This document shows positions 7,241 through 16,673 of a stretch of 64,000 nucleotides of DNA, piece after piece. Position 1 is the first letter of the stretch. Each line of letters starts with the position of its first letter. The notes below the pieces were generated by a model that saw only the letters and a list, made by a program, of their open reading frames with translations, was not told the origin of the DNA and did no database searches. Origin of the DNA: Streptomyces sp. CGMCC 4.7035 (lineage in GTDB: Bacteria > Actinomycetota > Actinomycetes > Streptomycetales > Streptomycetaceae); assembly GCF_031583065.1 (NCBI RefSeq), contig NZ_CP134053.1, positions 7,853,001-7,917,000 of the forward strand, in the 5' to 3' direction. The position numbers and the translations under genes were made by a program.

Positions 7241-8256
7241 GCAGCCTGACCGGGACCTCCGCCATCGGGCCCAACGGGTCCACCGCGTCCCCCATGACCA
7301 CTCGCGGCTTCCGGCTCAGCGGCCTGACGTGGCTCATCTGGCGCCAGCACCGGGCCGGCTTCTGGACCATCCTCGCCGCCACCGCCGCCTCCATGGCAGT
7401 GATCGCCTATCTGCGCACCGGCCTGGTGGACGCCCTCACCGCACATGGCTGGCCTGACGCGGCGTCCGACAAGTGGCTGGAGGGCGCACTGACGTACGCC
7501 CCCCAGTTCCAGCTGGTGGCCTACGGCCTCGGGTTCATCCCCATCCTGCTCGGCGTCTTCCTCGGCGCCCCGCTGCTCGCCGGTGACCTGGAAAACGGCA
7601 CCGCGAAACTCGTCAGCTGCCAGTCCGTCAGCCCAAGCCGCTGGCTGGCCACCAAGCTCGGGATCAGCGCCCTGGTGGTCGTCGTGTCCACGGCGGCGCT
7701 GTCCGTCACGTTCGGCTGGTGGTGGCACCCCGTCAAGAACGTGGACCAGGTTCTGGGGTGGAGCGAGGGCCCCGCGTTCGACAACACCGGACCCGTGCCC
7801 GTCGCGCTCGCGCTCTTCACCTTCGTGGGCGCCGTGGCGATCGGCATGCTCCTGCGCCGCACCCTGATCTCCATGGTCGTCACCTTCGCCTTCGCCGTCG
7901 TCGTCCAGGTGGTCTGGCACATGCAGCGGCTGAGCCTCGGCCAGGTCGTCACGATCACCACCGACAAGGGAATCATCGGCGACACCGCGTACGCGCATCT
8001 GCCTGAAGGCGCCCTGGAGCTCGACCGGTCGTACCTCTCGGGTTCCGGGCAGACCTACGGCTGGGGCACCTGCGTGCGCGAGGGGCTGTCGGACAAGGCC
8101 TGTGCCCAGAAGTACGACCTCGTGGGCTGGTCGGTGGACTACCTGCCGAGCACGCAGATGAGCGGCATGCAGTGGTTCGGTGCCTCGATCCTCTTCGCCC
8201 TGACCGCCGCCGTCGCGGTGTTCGTCTTCCTCCTGGGCCGCAAGCGCATCGTCTGA
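7237..8256 (+). CDS. ABC transporter permease (ABC-2 like)
   Basis: 339 residues from ATG at 7237 (ATGA overlap with the ATPase). About six membrane segments are visible: near residues 45-62, 95-115, 145-165, 190-210, 212-232 and 315-335. A large extracytoplasmic loop between segments five and six contains two cysteines that could form a disulfide. The layout matches ABC-2/YtrF-like permeases controlled by GntR regulators. Substrate unknown. It is the last gene of the three-gene operon, followed by a perfect palindrome. Confidence 0.88.
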   Translation: MSSLTGTSAIGPNGSTASPMTTRGFRLSGLTWLIWRQHRAGFWTILAATAASMAVIAYLRTGLVDALTAHGWPDAASDKWLEGALTYAPQFQLVAYGLGFIPILLGVFLGAPLLAGDLENGTAKLVSCQSVSPSRWLATKLGISALVVVVSTAALSVTFGWWWHPVKNVDQVLGWSEGPAFDNTGPVPVALALFTFVGAVAIGMLLRRTLISMVVTFAFAVVVQVVWHMQRLSLGQVVTITTDKGIIGDTAYAHLPEGALELDRSYLSGSGQTYGWGTCVREGLSDKACAQKYDLVGWSVDYLPSTQMSGMQWFGASILFALTAAVAVFVFLLGRKRIV

Positions 8257-8343
8257 CGCTCACGAGCCGGTCCCCGGCACTCGGGTCGGCCCATCTCATC
8301 AACCGCTGAACGCCGTGCGCGCACGGCAGGCGGCAGCCATCAC

Positions 8344-8371
8344 GACGCCCCAGGCAGTTGCCTGGGGCGTC
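8344..8371. terminator. Perfect 28-bp palindrome, operon terminator
   Basis: GACGCCCCAGGCA-GT-TGCCTGGGGCGTC, arms of 13 bp with no mismatch, between the ABC operon and the converging permease relic. It can terminate in both directions. Confidence 0.8.
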
Positions 8372-8431
8372 CCGCGTCAGAGAGGAGCCCGATGTTCTCC
8401 TCGGCCTGGCCGCCTTCACGCTCGCCTTCTT

Positions 8432-8917
8432 CTATGCCTGCGGGACCTCGCGTCCTTTGCCCAGGTGATTGAAGAGCAGGTTCAGTGTGATCGCCAGCAG
8501 CCAGCCTGCCGAAATGCCCGAGCTCAGCACGGTCGCGACCTGCTCGGGGAAGGCGTGATAGAAGCCCGGGAAAGCGATGGGGAAGATCCCGAAGGCCAGG
8601 CTGACCGCCACGATGATCGCGTTCGATCCGGCATTCAGATCCACGGGCCGCTCCACGACCTCGCCGAGCGCGATCATGTCAGCGGTGGACTCGGTCATCG
8701 AGACCACCATCACCACCAGCATGGAGATGATCGAGGCTGCCTCGAAGCGCGGTGCGCCGAAGGCGAAGGGGTGCGGCAGCTCGAACACCGGCAGGCTGCT
8801 GAGCGCGTGCAGGTCGACCTCGGCGAGCGGGATCGCCGCGAGGGGGCCGACGAGCAGGCCGAGCAGGATCGAGATCCGCTGCAGGAAGCCGCGCAGTAGA
8901 AAGCGCCACCTTGTTCG
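8432..8917 (-). pseudogene. NCS2 nucleobase:cation symporter, decayed
   Basis: The frame from 8917 to the stop at 8432 reads as uracil/xanthine/urate permease sequence: FLQRISILLGLLVG, then FGAPRFEAASIISM, SMTESTADMIALGEVV, then IIVAVSLAFGIFPIAFP and a C-terminal SGISAGWLLAITLNLLFNHL. In intact NCS2 proteins about 100 residues separate TADM...GE from the IVAVS helix; here they are joined by only a few residues (ERPVDLNAGSNA), so an internal in-frame deletion has occurred. The N-terminal half is missing altogether, with a stop (TGA at 8918-8920) just upstream. No start or RBS is evident. It is therefore non-functional. Confidence 0.82.
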
Positions 8918-9216
8918 TCAACGCCTCCCGCTCGATCGCCGCACTGCCAGGTGGGAATCTGGAGTTTCCTCCAATGGCCTGTCGGCGCTGCACCCGCCCG
9001 CAGGCCGGACCTCCGGCACCTCCCGCAGACAGGCGCGCCGCCGCGCCGCGCTCCTCTGCCATCGTGTGCGAATCGCCCCCCGGCCGATCTCGGCGAGCGG
9101 CAGCCGGCTCGGCTTCGGAACGACCTGACGGCTTGAGCCTGTTGGGTGCTCTCCACATGGGGCGTCCCCAGCCCGTCCGCTCACGCATCGCTCACGCAGA
9201 ACCTCGAAAACGCCAC
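8918..9216. other. No gene recognised beside the permease relic
   Basis: Both strands were read; short frames exist but none has a plausible RBS, family resemblance or consistent codon bias. It may be worn-out coding sequence upstream of the NCS2 relic. Confidence 0.5.
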
Positions 9217-9250
9217 AGCGCCCGAGTCGGCCGAAGCCGACCCGGGCGCT
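9217..9250 (-). terminator. Terminator of tRNA-Lys
   Basis: AGCGCCCG..GTCGGC / GCCGAC..CGGGCGCT hairpin, 41 bases past the tRNA 3' end. Confidence 0.7.
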
Positions 9251-9290
9251 GCGTAGCAGGTCAGAGGGCATATAGCCCGCCTGCGAACCG

Positions 9291-9363
9291 TAGGCCCTGT
9301 GGGACTCGAACCCACAACCAATGGATTAAAAGTCCACTGCTCTGCCAATTGAGCTAAGGGCCC
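9291..9363 (-). tRNA. tRNA-Lys (TTT)
   Basis: 73 nt; the anticodon loop is CTTTTAA, T-loop GGTTCGAGTCC; the acceptor stem is complete with a terminal G:U pair. CCA is not encoded. Confidence 0.95.
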
Positions 9364-9392
9364 AGGCGATGTTGCCTACCCGAGCATAGCCG

Positions 9393-9437
9393 GACGTGGC
9401 CGTGTCTCCGATCGGGTATCGGGGACCCGGCCACGTC
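9393..9437 (-). terminator. Terminator after the amino-acid permease
   Basis: Long hairpin GACGTGGCCG.GTC.CCGAT / ATCGG.GAC.CGGCCACGTC with two small mismatches, 36 bases past the permease stop and before tRNA-Lys. Confidence 0.7.
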
Positions 9438-9472
9438 GAACGGCGGAACAGGGTGTCAGTGCTCCGGAAGTG

Positions 9473-11008
9473 TTACGGATCGACCGGTTCGGGCGAAGCC
9501 GCCCGCGCGGCCTCCCGCGCGAGCGTGCGCGCGTGGTCCGGGTTCAGGAACCAGTGCCGGGCGGATGCCAGCCACCATGTCGCCGCGAAGCCCAGCACCA
9601 CCAGGACGGCGACCGGGGCGTAGTTGAAGGTCTCCCAGGTGACCGGGGAGACCTGGGGCAGCATGAAGAGGATCGTGATCACGCCGACCCACGCCACCGA
9701 CACCACGCCGATCACCGTCGACCAGCGGCCCAGGTGCCAGGGCCCCCGTTCGAAGGCCTCGCCCTTGCGCAGCCGCAGCAGGGTCGGGATGACGTAGGCG
9801 ACGTACAGGCCGATGACGGCGATGGACGTGACGGCGGCGTAGGCCGTGTAGTTGATCAGGTACGGCAGGCCGAGGGCGAGCGCGCCGCCCGCCGCGAGCC
9901 AGACGGCGGCGACGGGGGTACGGGTGCGGGGGCTGACCGTGTGCCACAGGTGCGAGTACGGCAGCGCCCCGTCCCGTGCGAAGGCGTAGATCATCCGGCT
10001 GTTGGCGGTCACCGAGGCCATCCCGCAGAAGAGCTGCGCCCCGATGACGACGAGCAGGAGCAGCTTGCCGGCAGTCGCGCCGAGCGCGTCGAGCAGGATC
10101 TGGGCGGGCGGCGCGCCGGTCGGGGACGTGCGGGCGCCGTCGTAGGACTGGATGGCGAAGGTGAAGCCCAGGATGAGGACGAAACCCGCGATCCACGACG
10201 TCCAGATGGACTGCACGATGCCCTTCGGGCCCGCCGTCGACGCGTCGTGGGTCTCCTCCGTCATATGGGCGGAGGCGTCGTAACCGGTGAAGGTGTACTG
10301 GGCCATCAGCAGGCCCAGCAGCACCACGTACACCCCGCTGCCCCAGCCGGTGTTGTTCACGAACTTGGTGAACACGAAGGAGGCCGACTGGTGGTGGTCG
10401 GGTACGAATGCCAGCGCGCCCACGATGAGTCCCACCCCCAGCACGTGCCACCACACGCTCACGCTGTTGAGGAGGGCGACGATCCGGACGCCGAAGGTGT
10501 TCAGCAGACCGTGCAGAAGCAGGATCGCCGCGAACAACAGGACCGTGCGGCCGGGCGTGACCTCGAAGTCGAACTGGAGGTTCAGATACGCGCCGAGGAA
10601 GGAGGCGGCCCCGAAGTCGATGCCCGCCGTCACCGCCACCTGGCCCAGCACGTTGAACCAGCCCGTGAACCAGGCCCAGGCGGCCGCGGTGCGCGGGGGC
10701 GCGAGGCGGTGGGCCCAGAAGTACAGGCCCGCGGAGGTCGGGTAGGCCGAACAGATCTCGGCCATGGACAGGCCGACGAACAGGGTCATCAGGCCGACGG
10801 CGACCCAACCCCAGGTCATCGCGGCCGGGCCACCCGTGTTCATGCCGAACAGGTAGAGGGTGAGGCAGCCCGACAGGACCGAGATGATCGTGAAGGAGAC
10901 CGCGTAGTTGGAGAACGCCGACATGCGGCGGGCGAGAACCTGCGTGTAACCGAGCTGGGCCAGCCGTTCCTCGTCCGACAGCCCACTCACTCTGGCGTCA
11001 TCTGTCAT
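9473..11008 (-). CDS. APC-superfamily amino-acid permease
   Basis: 511 residues from ATG at 11008. Twelve hydrophobic segments are spaced along the protein. The N-terminal LGYTQVLARRMSAFSNYAVSF stretch and the conserved MAEICSAYPTSAGLYFW loop place it in the eukaryote-like BAT/GABA-permease branch of APC transporters. TGYDASAHMTEET in the middle loop is typical of that branch. It probably imports GABA or another amino acid by proton symport; the exact substrate is not deducible. It lies 48 bp downstream of a secreted FG-GAP protein on the same strand and ends at a strong hairpin. Confidence 0.9.
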   Translation of the reverse strand: MTDDARVSGLSDEERLAQLGYTQVLARRMSAFSNYAVSFTIISVLSGCLTLYLFGMNTGGPAAMTWGWVAVGLMTLFVGLSMAEICSAYPTSAGLYFWAHRLAPPRTAAAWAWFTGWFNVLGQVAVTAGIDFGAASFLGAYLNLQFDFEVTPGRTVLLFAAILLLHGLLNTFGVRIVALLNSVSVWWHVLGVGLIVGALAFVPDHHQSASFVFTKFVNNTGWGSGVYVVLLGLLMAQYTFTGYDASAHMTEETHDASTAGPKGIVQSIWTSWIAGFVLILGFTFAIQSYDGARTSPTGAPPAQILLDALGATAGKLLLLVVIGAQLFCGMASVTANSRMIYAFARDGALPYSHLWHTVSPRTRTPVAAVWLAAGGALALGLPYLINYTAYAAVTSIAVIGLYVAYVIPTLLRLRKGEAFERGPWHLGRWSTVIGVVSVAWVGVITILFMLPQVSPVTWETFNYAPVAVLVVLGFAATWWLASARHWFLNPDHARTLAREAARAASPEPVDP

Positions 11009-11056
11009 GCCCCCAGCGATTCCCTCACCGGGGGCGTGACATGCGTCACAGGGTGA

Positions 11057-13201
11057 CTAGAAAATGCCCTTGTAGCTCTGCCAGCCCGTACCGATCTTCA
11101 CCCGCGCCGCGAAGGTTCCGTTGCCGTAACCGGCCTGCCGGAAGAGATTCCCCGCCGTGTCGCGGGCGACCAGGTCCGCCTTCCCGTCGCCGGTGATGTC
11201 GCCGATACCGACGACCGCGTTGTACGAGGCACCCCAGCCGGTGGCGATCTTCACCCGCGGCGCGAAGGTGCCGTCGCCCTTCCCGAAGTACCGGTACAGG
11301 TTGTTCGCCTTGTCCTGAGCGACCAGGTCACCGATCCCGTCGCCGTTGAGGTCACCGGCCCCGACGATCTTCTTGTACGTCTTCCAGTTGTCGTACAGCT
11401 TCACGCGCGCTGCCAGCTTGCCGGTGCTGGTCCCCTTGTAGAGGTACACCGCGCCTGTCGAGGCGTTGCGGGCGATCAGGTCCGGGCGGCCGTCCTTGGT
11501 GACGTCACCCGGCGCGGTGAGAACGTCGTACTGGTTCCACCCGGTGCCGAGCGTCAGGCGGCTGTTCGACGGGGTGTACGACACGCCGCAGCGGCCCGTG
11601 TAGCGGCGCAGTTCGCCGTTCGGCATGCGGATCAGCATCTCGGCGCACCGGTCGCCGGTCAGGTCGCCGAAGGGAACGGCCACGGTCCCTGCGGGCCAGC
11701 CGGAGGCGGACTGCTTCCAGTCGAAGGTGCCCTTGCCCTTGGTGTAGTGCAGGGTCAGGCCGCCGGAGGAGTTGAGGGTGACCAGTTCGCCGTAGCTGTA
11801 GCCGCCCTGGTCGTGGTGGCCCTGCAGACCGCCGCTGAGCCCGATGATGCCGCCGGTGCTGTACGTGCCGGTGCCCTCGGTGGCCGTGGCCGTCAGGGTC
11901 CAGCTGTAGGCGGCGTTGTACAGGAGGGCCCCCGCGTCCGACTTGCCGTTCCAGCCGGCCTCGGGAGCGGTGCCGGTACCCGTCTCGGTGTGCACGGTGC
12001 GCCCCTGGGCGTCCTTCACGGTGAAGGTCCACCTGGCCGGCTTGTTGAGCTGCCAGGTGCTGTTCCACCAGAGGTCCTTGACGTCGACGTGCCCGTCGGC
12101 GACCTCGGACTCGATCACCGCCAGCGGCTGGGAGGGCACCCCGCTCTGCACCACGTGCACGCTTCCGTCCGCGTCCGCGTACGCGATGTCACCGCCGAAC
12201 TTGTCCACGGACCAGGTCTGCCGCCGCTGGTCGGCGGTGTTCCCGGCCGGCAGGTCGGCGATCTCGCGCGCGGTCTCGGCCGTACCGGTGTGGAAGTCGG
12301 TGAGCATCAGCTTCCCGGCCGTCCGGTCGTGCCGGACGAGGTATCCGTCCCCGACGAGGGCCGGCCCGGACGGCACGGTGATCGCCCTCTTCGCCGTACG
12401 GTCGTACACGCCCGCCGGGCCGGTGGCGCCGCAGTTCCAGTAGACCCAGCGGCCCACCACCTGAAGTTCCTTGACCGTGCAGGGCGCCCCGGTGGCGAGC
12501 GTCTCGACCGTCCTGCGCTGCTCCAGGTCGTACCCGGTGACCGTGCCGTTCCCGGAGCCCGGCGTGTACAGCCGCTGGCCCCACACGGAGGCGGCGGTGA
12601 CCGAGCGGGTCAGGCGTACGTCGTGCACGAGGTACGGCTGCACGGCGTCGACGTACTGCTTGCCGGTCGAGGCCGCGTTGTAGACGTAGTAGCGGCCGGT
12701 GATGTCGACGAACCGGCCGCCGGTGACGACGGGTTCGGCGGCCGAGTGGTAGCTGTTCCTGCTCGTCCAGATCTGGGCCTTCTCCTTGCCCTCCTCGCCC
12801 TCGGCGTTGCCGAAGAAGTAGCCGACGTCGCCGTTGCCCGCGGACCGCAGCGGCACGCAGGCGCCGGCGTCGCAGGGCACCTGCTGCACATGGGCGCCGT
12901 TCGCGAACGTGCCGGCATAGCCGCGGGTGTCGCGGTCGCCCGCCGTGGTGCCGTCGGCGGAGACCGGGCGGTTGGTGACGTACGGGTCGCCGTTCGGCGC
13001 CCGCTCCACCGTGGTGAGCACACCACCCGCGTAGTCGATGCCCCACAGGCCGTTCGGCTTGAACGGCAGGGTGATGGTGTCGGCGGCCGCAGGCACCGCG
13101 GTGGTCAGCGAGCCGGCGCCGAGAGCGGCCAGGCCCAGCAAGGTGAGTGCGATCCGGCCGCGCCGGGTCGCCGAAGAGCGTGCGCGAACGCGCCGAGACA
13201 A
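11057..13201 (-). CDS. Secreted FG-GAP/VCBS repeat protein with FlgD-like Ig domain
   Basis: 714 residues from TTG at 13201, chosen because GGAGG lies 5 bases upstream and the product then starts with a textbook signal peptide (MSRRVRARSSATRRGR, a Leu/Ala core, cut after AAA near residue 40). Residues 40-420 look like a β-propeller. A FlgD-type Ig-like domain follows (FTVKDAQGRTVHTE ... AYSWTLTA). The last 200 residues hold four calcium-binding repeats: GDLTGDRCAEM, GDVTKDGRPDLI, GDLNGDGIGDLV and GDITGDGKADLV. Such Streptomyces proteins are secreted and poorly characterised, perhaps binding carbohydrate or surfaces. Function not deducible. Confidence 0.85.
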   Translation of the reverse strand: MSRRVRARSSATRRGRIALTLLGLAALGAGSLTTAVPAAADTITLPFKPNGLWGIDYAGGVLTTVERAPNGDPYVTNRPVSADGTTAGDRDTRGYAGTFANGAHVQQVPCDAGACVPLRSAGNGDVGYFFGNAEGEEGKEKAQIWTSRNSYHSAAEPVVTGGRFVDITGRYYVYNAASTGKQYVDAVQPYLVHDVRLTRSVTAASVWGQRLYTPGSGNGTVTGYDLEQRRTVETLATGAPCTVKELQVVGRWVYWNCGATGPAGVYDRTAKRAITVPSGPALVGDGYLVRHDRTAGKLMLTDFHTGTAETAREIADLPAGNTADQRRQTWSVDKFGGDIAYADADGSVHVVQSGVPSQPLAVIESEVADGHVDVKDLWWNSTWQLNKPARWTFTVKDAQGRTVHTETGTGTAPEAGWNGKSDAGALLYNAAYSWTLTATATEGTGTYSTGGIIGLSGGLQGHHDQGGYSYGELVTLNSSGGLTLHYTKGKGTFDWKQSASGWPAGTVAVPFGDLTGDRCAEMLIRMPNGELRRYTGRCGVSYTPSNSRLTLGTGWNQYDVLTAPGDVTKDGRPDLIARNASTGAVYLYKGTSTGKLAARVKLYDNWKTYKKIVGAGDLNGDGIGDLVAQDKANNLYRYFGKGDGTFAPRVKIATGWGASYNAVVGIGDITGDGKADLVARDTAGNLFRQAGYGNGTFAARVKIGTGWQSYKGIF

Positions 13202-13361
13202 GGGTCCCTCCCCAAGGGAACGAGAACGGCATGCGTGGCGGCCGGAAGCTCCTCGGCCGCGCCCCCTCCATGCCAAGTCGAAGTCAAAGGATGCTAACAA
13301 CTGTCCCAGTAGTAGAGGTAGTTGATAAACGGTGAACTGTTGATGCACCTCAGGAACGCGA

Positions 13362-13398
13362 GAAGGGCCCGCACGACCGGAGTCGTACGGGCCCTTCC
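13362..13398 (-). terminator. Terminator of the DEAD-box helicase gene
   Basis: GGAAGGGCCCGTACGAC / GTGCGGGCCCTTC hairpin, 15 bases past the helicase stop. Confidence 0.78.
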
Positions 13399-13412
13399 GC
13401 GTTCAGTCGGCG

Positions 13413-15710
13413 TCAGCCGTTGCGCTTCCAGCGCGGCTTGTCCTCGCGGCGGCCGAAGGAGCCGGAGCCGGTGCCGCGGTGGTCGTCACGACGGCCGTAG
13501 GGGCGGTCGTGGGCGCCGGAGCGGAAGCCGGGGCGGTCGCCCTGGCGGTCGCGGTTGAACGGGCGGTCGCTGCCACGGTGACCACCGCGCTCGTCGCGCC
13601 GCTCGAAGGGGCGGCGGTCACGGTCGTTGTCGCGACGGAACCCGCCACGGTCGTCACGCCGCTCGAACGAACGGCCACCACGGTCGGCCTCGCGGCGGTC
13701 GCGGTCGAAGGGGCGACGGTCACGGTCGTTGTCGCGACGGAACCCGCCACGGTCGTCACGCCGCTCGAACGAACGGCCACCACGGTCGCCGTCCCGACGG
13801 TCGAACCCACGGTCGCCGTCCCGACGGTCGAAGCCACGGTCCCGGTCCCGGTCGCGGTTGAAGCCGCCCCGGTCGTCCCGGCGCTCGCGGTCGAAGGGGC
13901 GACGGTCACGGTCGTTGTCGCGACGGAACCCGCCACGGTCGTCACGCCGCTCGAACGAACGGCCACCACGGTCGCCGTCCCGACGGTCGAACCCACGGTC
14001 GCCGTCCCGACGGTCGAAGCCACGGTCCCGGTCACGGTCACGGTTGAAGCCGCCCCGGTCGTCCCGGCGCTCGCGGCGCTCGTACGACGACGAACCGGAC
14101 GTACGCTCCTCACGCTCGACCCGCTCGGCGCGCACGACCCGCTCGGCGTCCTGTGCGGTCGGCTGCTCCGGTACGGAGATCTCCGCCACCGGCGCGTCGG
14201 CGGCCTCGGCCGAGGCGGTGGAAGCCTGCGCCGGGGCCTGCTCGGCCGCCGCCGAAGCCCCCGCGGCGGCCGCGATCGCCGCCTCCGGGTCCTCGCCCCG
14301 CTCCCGGGCGGCCCGGGCGACCAGCCGGTCGGCCTCCTCGCGCAGCTCGGCCGCGCGCCGCGTGGCGCGCTCCAACTGCTTGGTGAGGTGCGCGACGTCC
14401 CGCTCGGCCTGCTGCGCGGCGTTCCCGGCGGACTCGGCCTGGACCTCGGTCATGGACCGGGCGCCGGTGATCTCGGCGACCTCGGGGTCGAACGCGGCCC
14501 CGCCCTGGATGATGTGGCGCGAGGCGTCGACGCCCGCGTCCTCCATCAGCCGGAAGATCTGGCGCCGCTGGTGCGGCAGGGCGAGGGAGACCACGGTGCC
14601 CGTACGGCCGGCGCGGGCCGTACGACCGGCGCGGTGCAGGTAGTCCTTGTGGTCCCCGGCGGGGTCCACGTTGAGCACGAGGTCGATCCCGTCGACGTGA
14701 ATGCCGCGGGCCGCGACGTCCGTCGCGACGAGCACGTTCACGTACCCGTCCTTGAAGTCGGCCAGCGTCCGGGTGCGCGCGCCCTGGGTCATGCCGCCGT
14801 GCAGCGCGTCCGCCTTCACACCTGCGTCGCGCATCTGCTCCGCGACGCGGTCGGCGCCGAGCTGCGTACGGACGAAGACGATGGTCCGCCCCTTGCGGGA
14901 GGCGATGGCGGCGGTGACCGGGGCCTTGTCCTTGGGCTTCACGACGAAGACGTGGTGCGACATCGTCGTGACCGCGCCCTGGGCGGCGTCGACCTCGTGG
15001 CTCACCGGCGCGTTGAGGTACCGGTCGACGAGCGTCTGGATCTCGTTCTCCATGGTCGCGGAGAACAGCATGCGCTGGCCGCCGGCCGGCACCTGGTCGA
15101 GCAGCTCGGTGACCTCGGGCAGGAAGCCCAGGTCGGACATCTGGTCGGCCTCGTCGAGCACGGCGATCTGCACGTCCTCGAGAGAGCAGGCGCCGCGGTT
15201 GATGATGTCGCGAAGGCGGCCCGGGGTGGCGACGAGGATGTCCACGCCCCGCTCCAGGGCGTAGATCTGGTTGCCCATGGAGGTGCCGCCGCACACGACC
15301 TTCATCTTCAGCCCGAGCACGTCGCCGTAGGGCTGCAGCGCGTCCGCGACCTGCATGGCCAGCTCACGGGTCGGGGTGAGGATCACGGCCCGCGGCTTCT
15401 TCTTCTCGGTACGGCCGCCGGCCAGGGTGGCCAGGGTCGGCAGACCGAAGGACAGCGTCTTGCCGGAGCCGGTGCGGCCACGGCCGAGGATGTCCTTGCC
15501 GACCAGGGCGTCCGGGATGGTCGCGGCCTGGATCGGGAAGGGGACGGTGACGCCGTTCTGCGCCAGCTTGCGGACGATGCCCTCGGGCAGACCGAGATCG
15601 GAGAAGGTGATCTCGGGGGCGGCGGTCTGGTCGGTGGCCTCGGCAGCCTCGGCGACCTCGACCTCGGTGTCCTCGGGCAGGACGATGTGCTCAGTACTGG
15701 CAAAAGACAT
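13413..15710 (-). CDS. DEAD-box RNA helicase with repetitive Arg/Asp-rich tail
   Basis: 765 residues from ATG at 15710. After a 40-residue acidic leader comes a complete helicase core (about 35-400): Q-motif region FSDLGLPEGIV, motif I GRTGSGKT, Ia PTRELA, II DEAD, III SAT, and motif VI HRAGRTARAG. Then an Ala/Glu coiled segment (about 440-560) leads into a 200-residue tail of RDDRGGF, DRDRDRGFDRRDGDRG and FERRDDRGGFRRDNDR repeats. DEAD helicases remodel RNA, often in ribosome assembly or cold adaptation; R/G/D-rich tails bind RNA and can drive condensate formation (family knowledge). The gene has a long leader (320 bp to the next gene). Confidence 0.95.
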   Translation of the reverse strand: MSFASTEHIVLPEDTEVEVAEAAEATDQTAAPEITFSDLGLPEGIVRKLAQNGVTVPFPIQAATIPDALVGKDILGRGRTGSGKTLSFGLPTLATLAGGRTEKKKPRAVILTPTRELAMQVADALQPYGDVLGLKMKVVCGGTSMGNQIYALERGVDILVATPGRLRDIINRGACSLEDVQIAVLDEADQMSDLGFLPEVTELLDQVPAGGQRMLFSATMENEIQTLVDRYLNAPVSHEVDAAQGAVTTMSHHVFVVKPKDKAPVTAAIASRKGRTIVFVRTQLGADRVAEQMRDAGVKADALHGGMTQGARTRTLADFKDGYVNVLVATDVAARGIHVDGIDLVLNVDPAGDHKDYLHRAGRTARAGRTGTVVSLALPHQRRQIFRLMEDAGVDASRHIIQGGAAFDPEVAEITGARSMTEVQAESAGNAAQQAERDVAHLTKQLERATRRAAELREEADRLVARAARERGEDPEAAIAAAAGASAAAEQAPAQASTASAEAADAPVAEISVPEQPTAQDAERVVRAERVEREERTSGSSSYERRERRDDRGGFNRDRDRDRGFDRRDGDRGFDRRDGDRGGRSFERRDDRGGFRRDNDRDRRPFDRERRDDRGGFNRDRDRDRGFDRRDGDRGFDRRDGDRGGRSFERRDDRGGFRRDNDRDRRPFDRDRREADRGGRSFERRDDRGGFRRDNDRDRRPFERRDERGGHRGSDRPFNRDRQGDRPGFRSGAHDRPYGRRDDHRGTGSGSFGRREDKPRWKRNG
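13600..14075 (-). repeat. In-gene tandem repeat encoding the helicase tail
   Basis: A unit of about 62 codons (ERRDDRGGFNRDRDRDRG ... RRPFDR) is present twice and a shortened third copy lacks the FNRDRDRDRG part. Within the unit FDRRDGDRG is itself duplicated. DNA identity between copies is nearly complete, which points to recent unequal crossover. Confidence 0.85.
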
Positions 15711-16034
15711 GCGAAATGCGAACCTTCCGGAGTTCACGGCACGCGCCCAAACTCCGTGAAAGTCGCAATCGACCGCCTCAATGCGGTCCGGCCACGGCAA
15801 GGGAGAGTACGCGCCACACGCGGCGCGTCTATGTTGGCGCCGGGCAAATGGGATCAAACGATCTACCACCATACGCACCCGCCCCCACCAAGTGCAAACC
15901 GCGCCGCGCCCATCCCGAGTGACTCTCACCACACGGCCGCCCCGGGCCGCCACAGGCCCCCTGCACCCGCACCACCGGGGAGACGGCGGCCGGAGCCGCA
16001 CCGGAGACGGAACGCCACACGGCACCCTCACCGG
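15711..16034. other. Helicase upstream region, no gene
   Basis: It contains the probable long 5' leader and promoter of the DEAD-box gene. An inverted repeat near 15815-15830 (GCGCCACACGCGGCGCG) could fold in the leader. No coding frame is convincing. Confidence 0.5.
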
Positions 16035-16571
16035 CTACGCCGCCGGATACCCCGCCCGAGGCGCCGGCTCCCTCCGCACCAGCTGCGTGGTCTGCTCGTG
16101 CGCCGAGGACGACGGCTCGGCGGTCGTCGGGGACGGCGACGGCGGATCCGGCTCCTGGGTCGGCGACGGCTCCTCCGACGTCTGCGTGGGATCGGGCTGC
16201 TCCTCCGTCGGGGTGGGCGGCACCACCCCGCCACCATCCCCGTTGCCGTTCTTCGACGTCCCCTTGGCGGTCGGCTTGGCACCCTTGTCCCGGTGGCCGT
16301 GCCCGGACTCCGACGCGGAAGGCGACGCGGAGGCCCCGGACGCGGACTCGTCCGGCTCGGCCGAACCTCCCTTGACCGCGGCTCCGCCCCAGCCCCCGCT
16401 CCCGCCCATGCCCGCCGTCGACCCCCCGTCCGGCGCGGCCCCACCGCGCCGTCCCGCCGAGTGCGACGGCGAAGGACTGCCCGCGTCGTCCCCGACGCTC
16501 ATACAGCCGGCGGCCGCGGTGACGGCCATCACCGCGGCGGCCAGACGGACGGGTACGTAACAGGCGCGCAC
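16035..16571 (-). CDS. Small secreted lipoprotein, Pro/Ser/Gly-rich
   Basis: 178 residues from GTG at 16571 with GGAGG 8 bases upstream. A signal peptide (VRLAAAVMAVTAAAGC) ends in a lipobox AAGC with the lipidated Cys near residue 22. The rest is low-complexity: Gly/Ser then PTPTEEQPDPTQTSEEPSPTQEP-type acidic proline repeats, with no recognisable domain. It is probably a membrane-anchored surface spacer protein. Function unknown. Confidence 0.72.
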   Translation of the reverse strand: MRACYVPVRLAAAVMAVTAAAGCMSVGDDAGSPSPSHSAGRRGGAAPDGGSTAGMGGSGGWGGAAVKGGSAEPDESASGASASPSASESGHGHRDKGAKPTAKGTSKNGNGDGGGVVPPTPTEEQPDPTQTSEEPSPTQEPDPPSPSPTTAEPSSSAHEQTTQLVRREPAPRAGYPAA

Positions 16572-16673
16572 GGGCAGCCACCTCCAGGGGGGTGTGAGGA
16601 GTCCCCCTGCCCAACTCCCGCCGCCCGCAAGAAGACACGCGCCACGCCGACAGAGCGTCACACGTCCGTGATC

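Noticed and set aside
9470..11056. Plus-strand 528-codon frame
   Set aside because: Antisense of the APC permease, no hydrophobic pattern or RBS.
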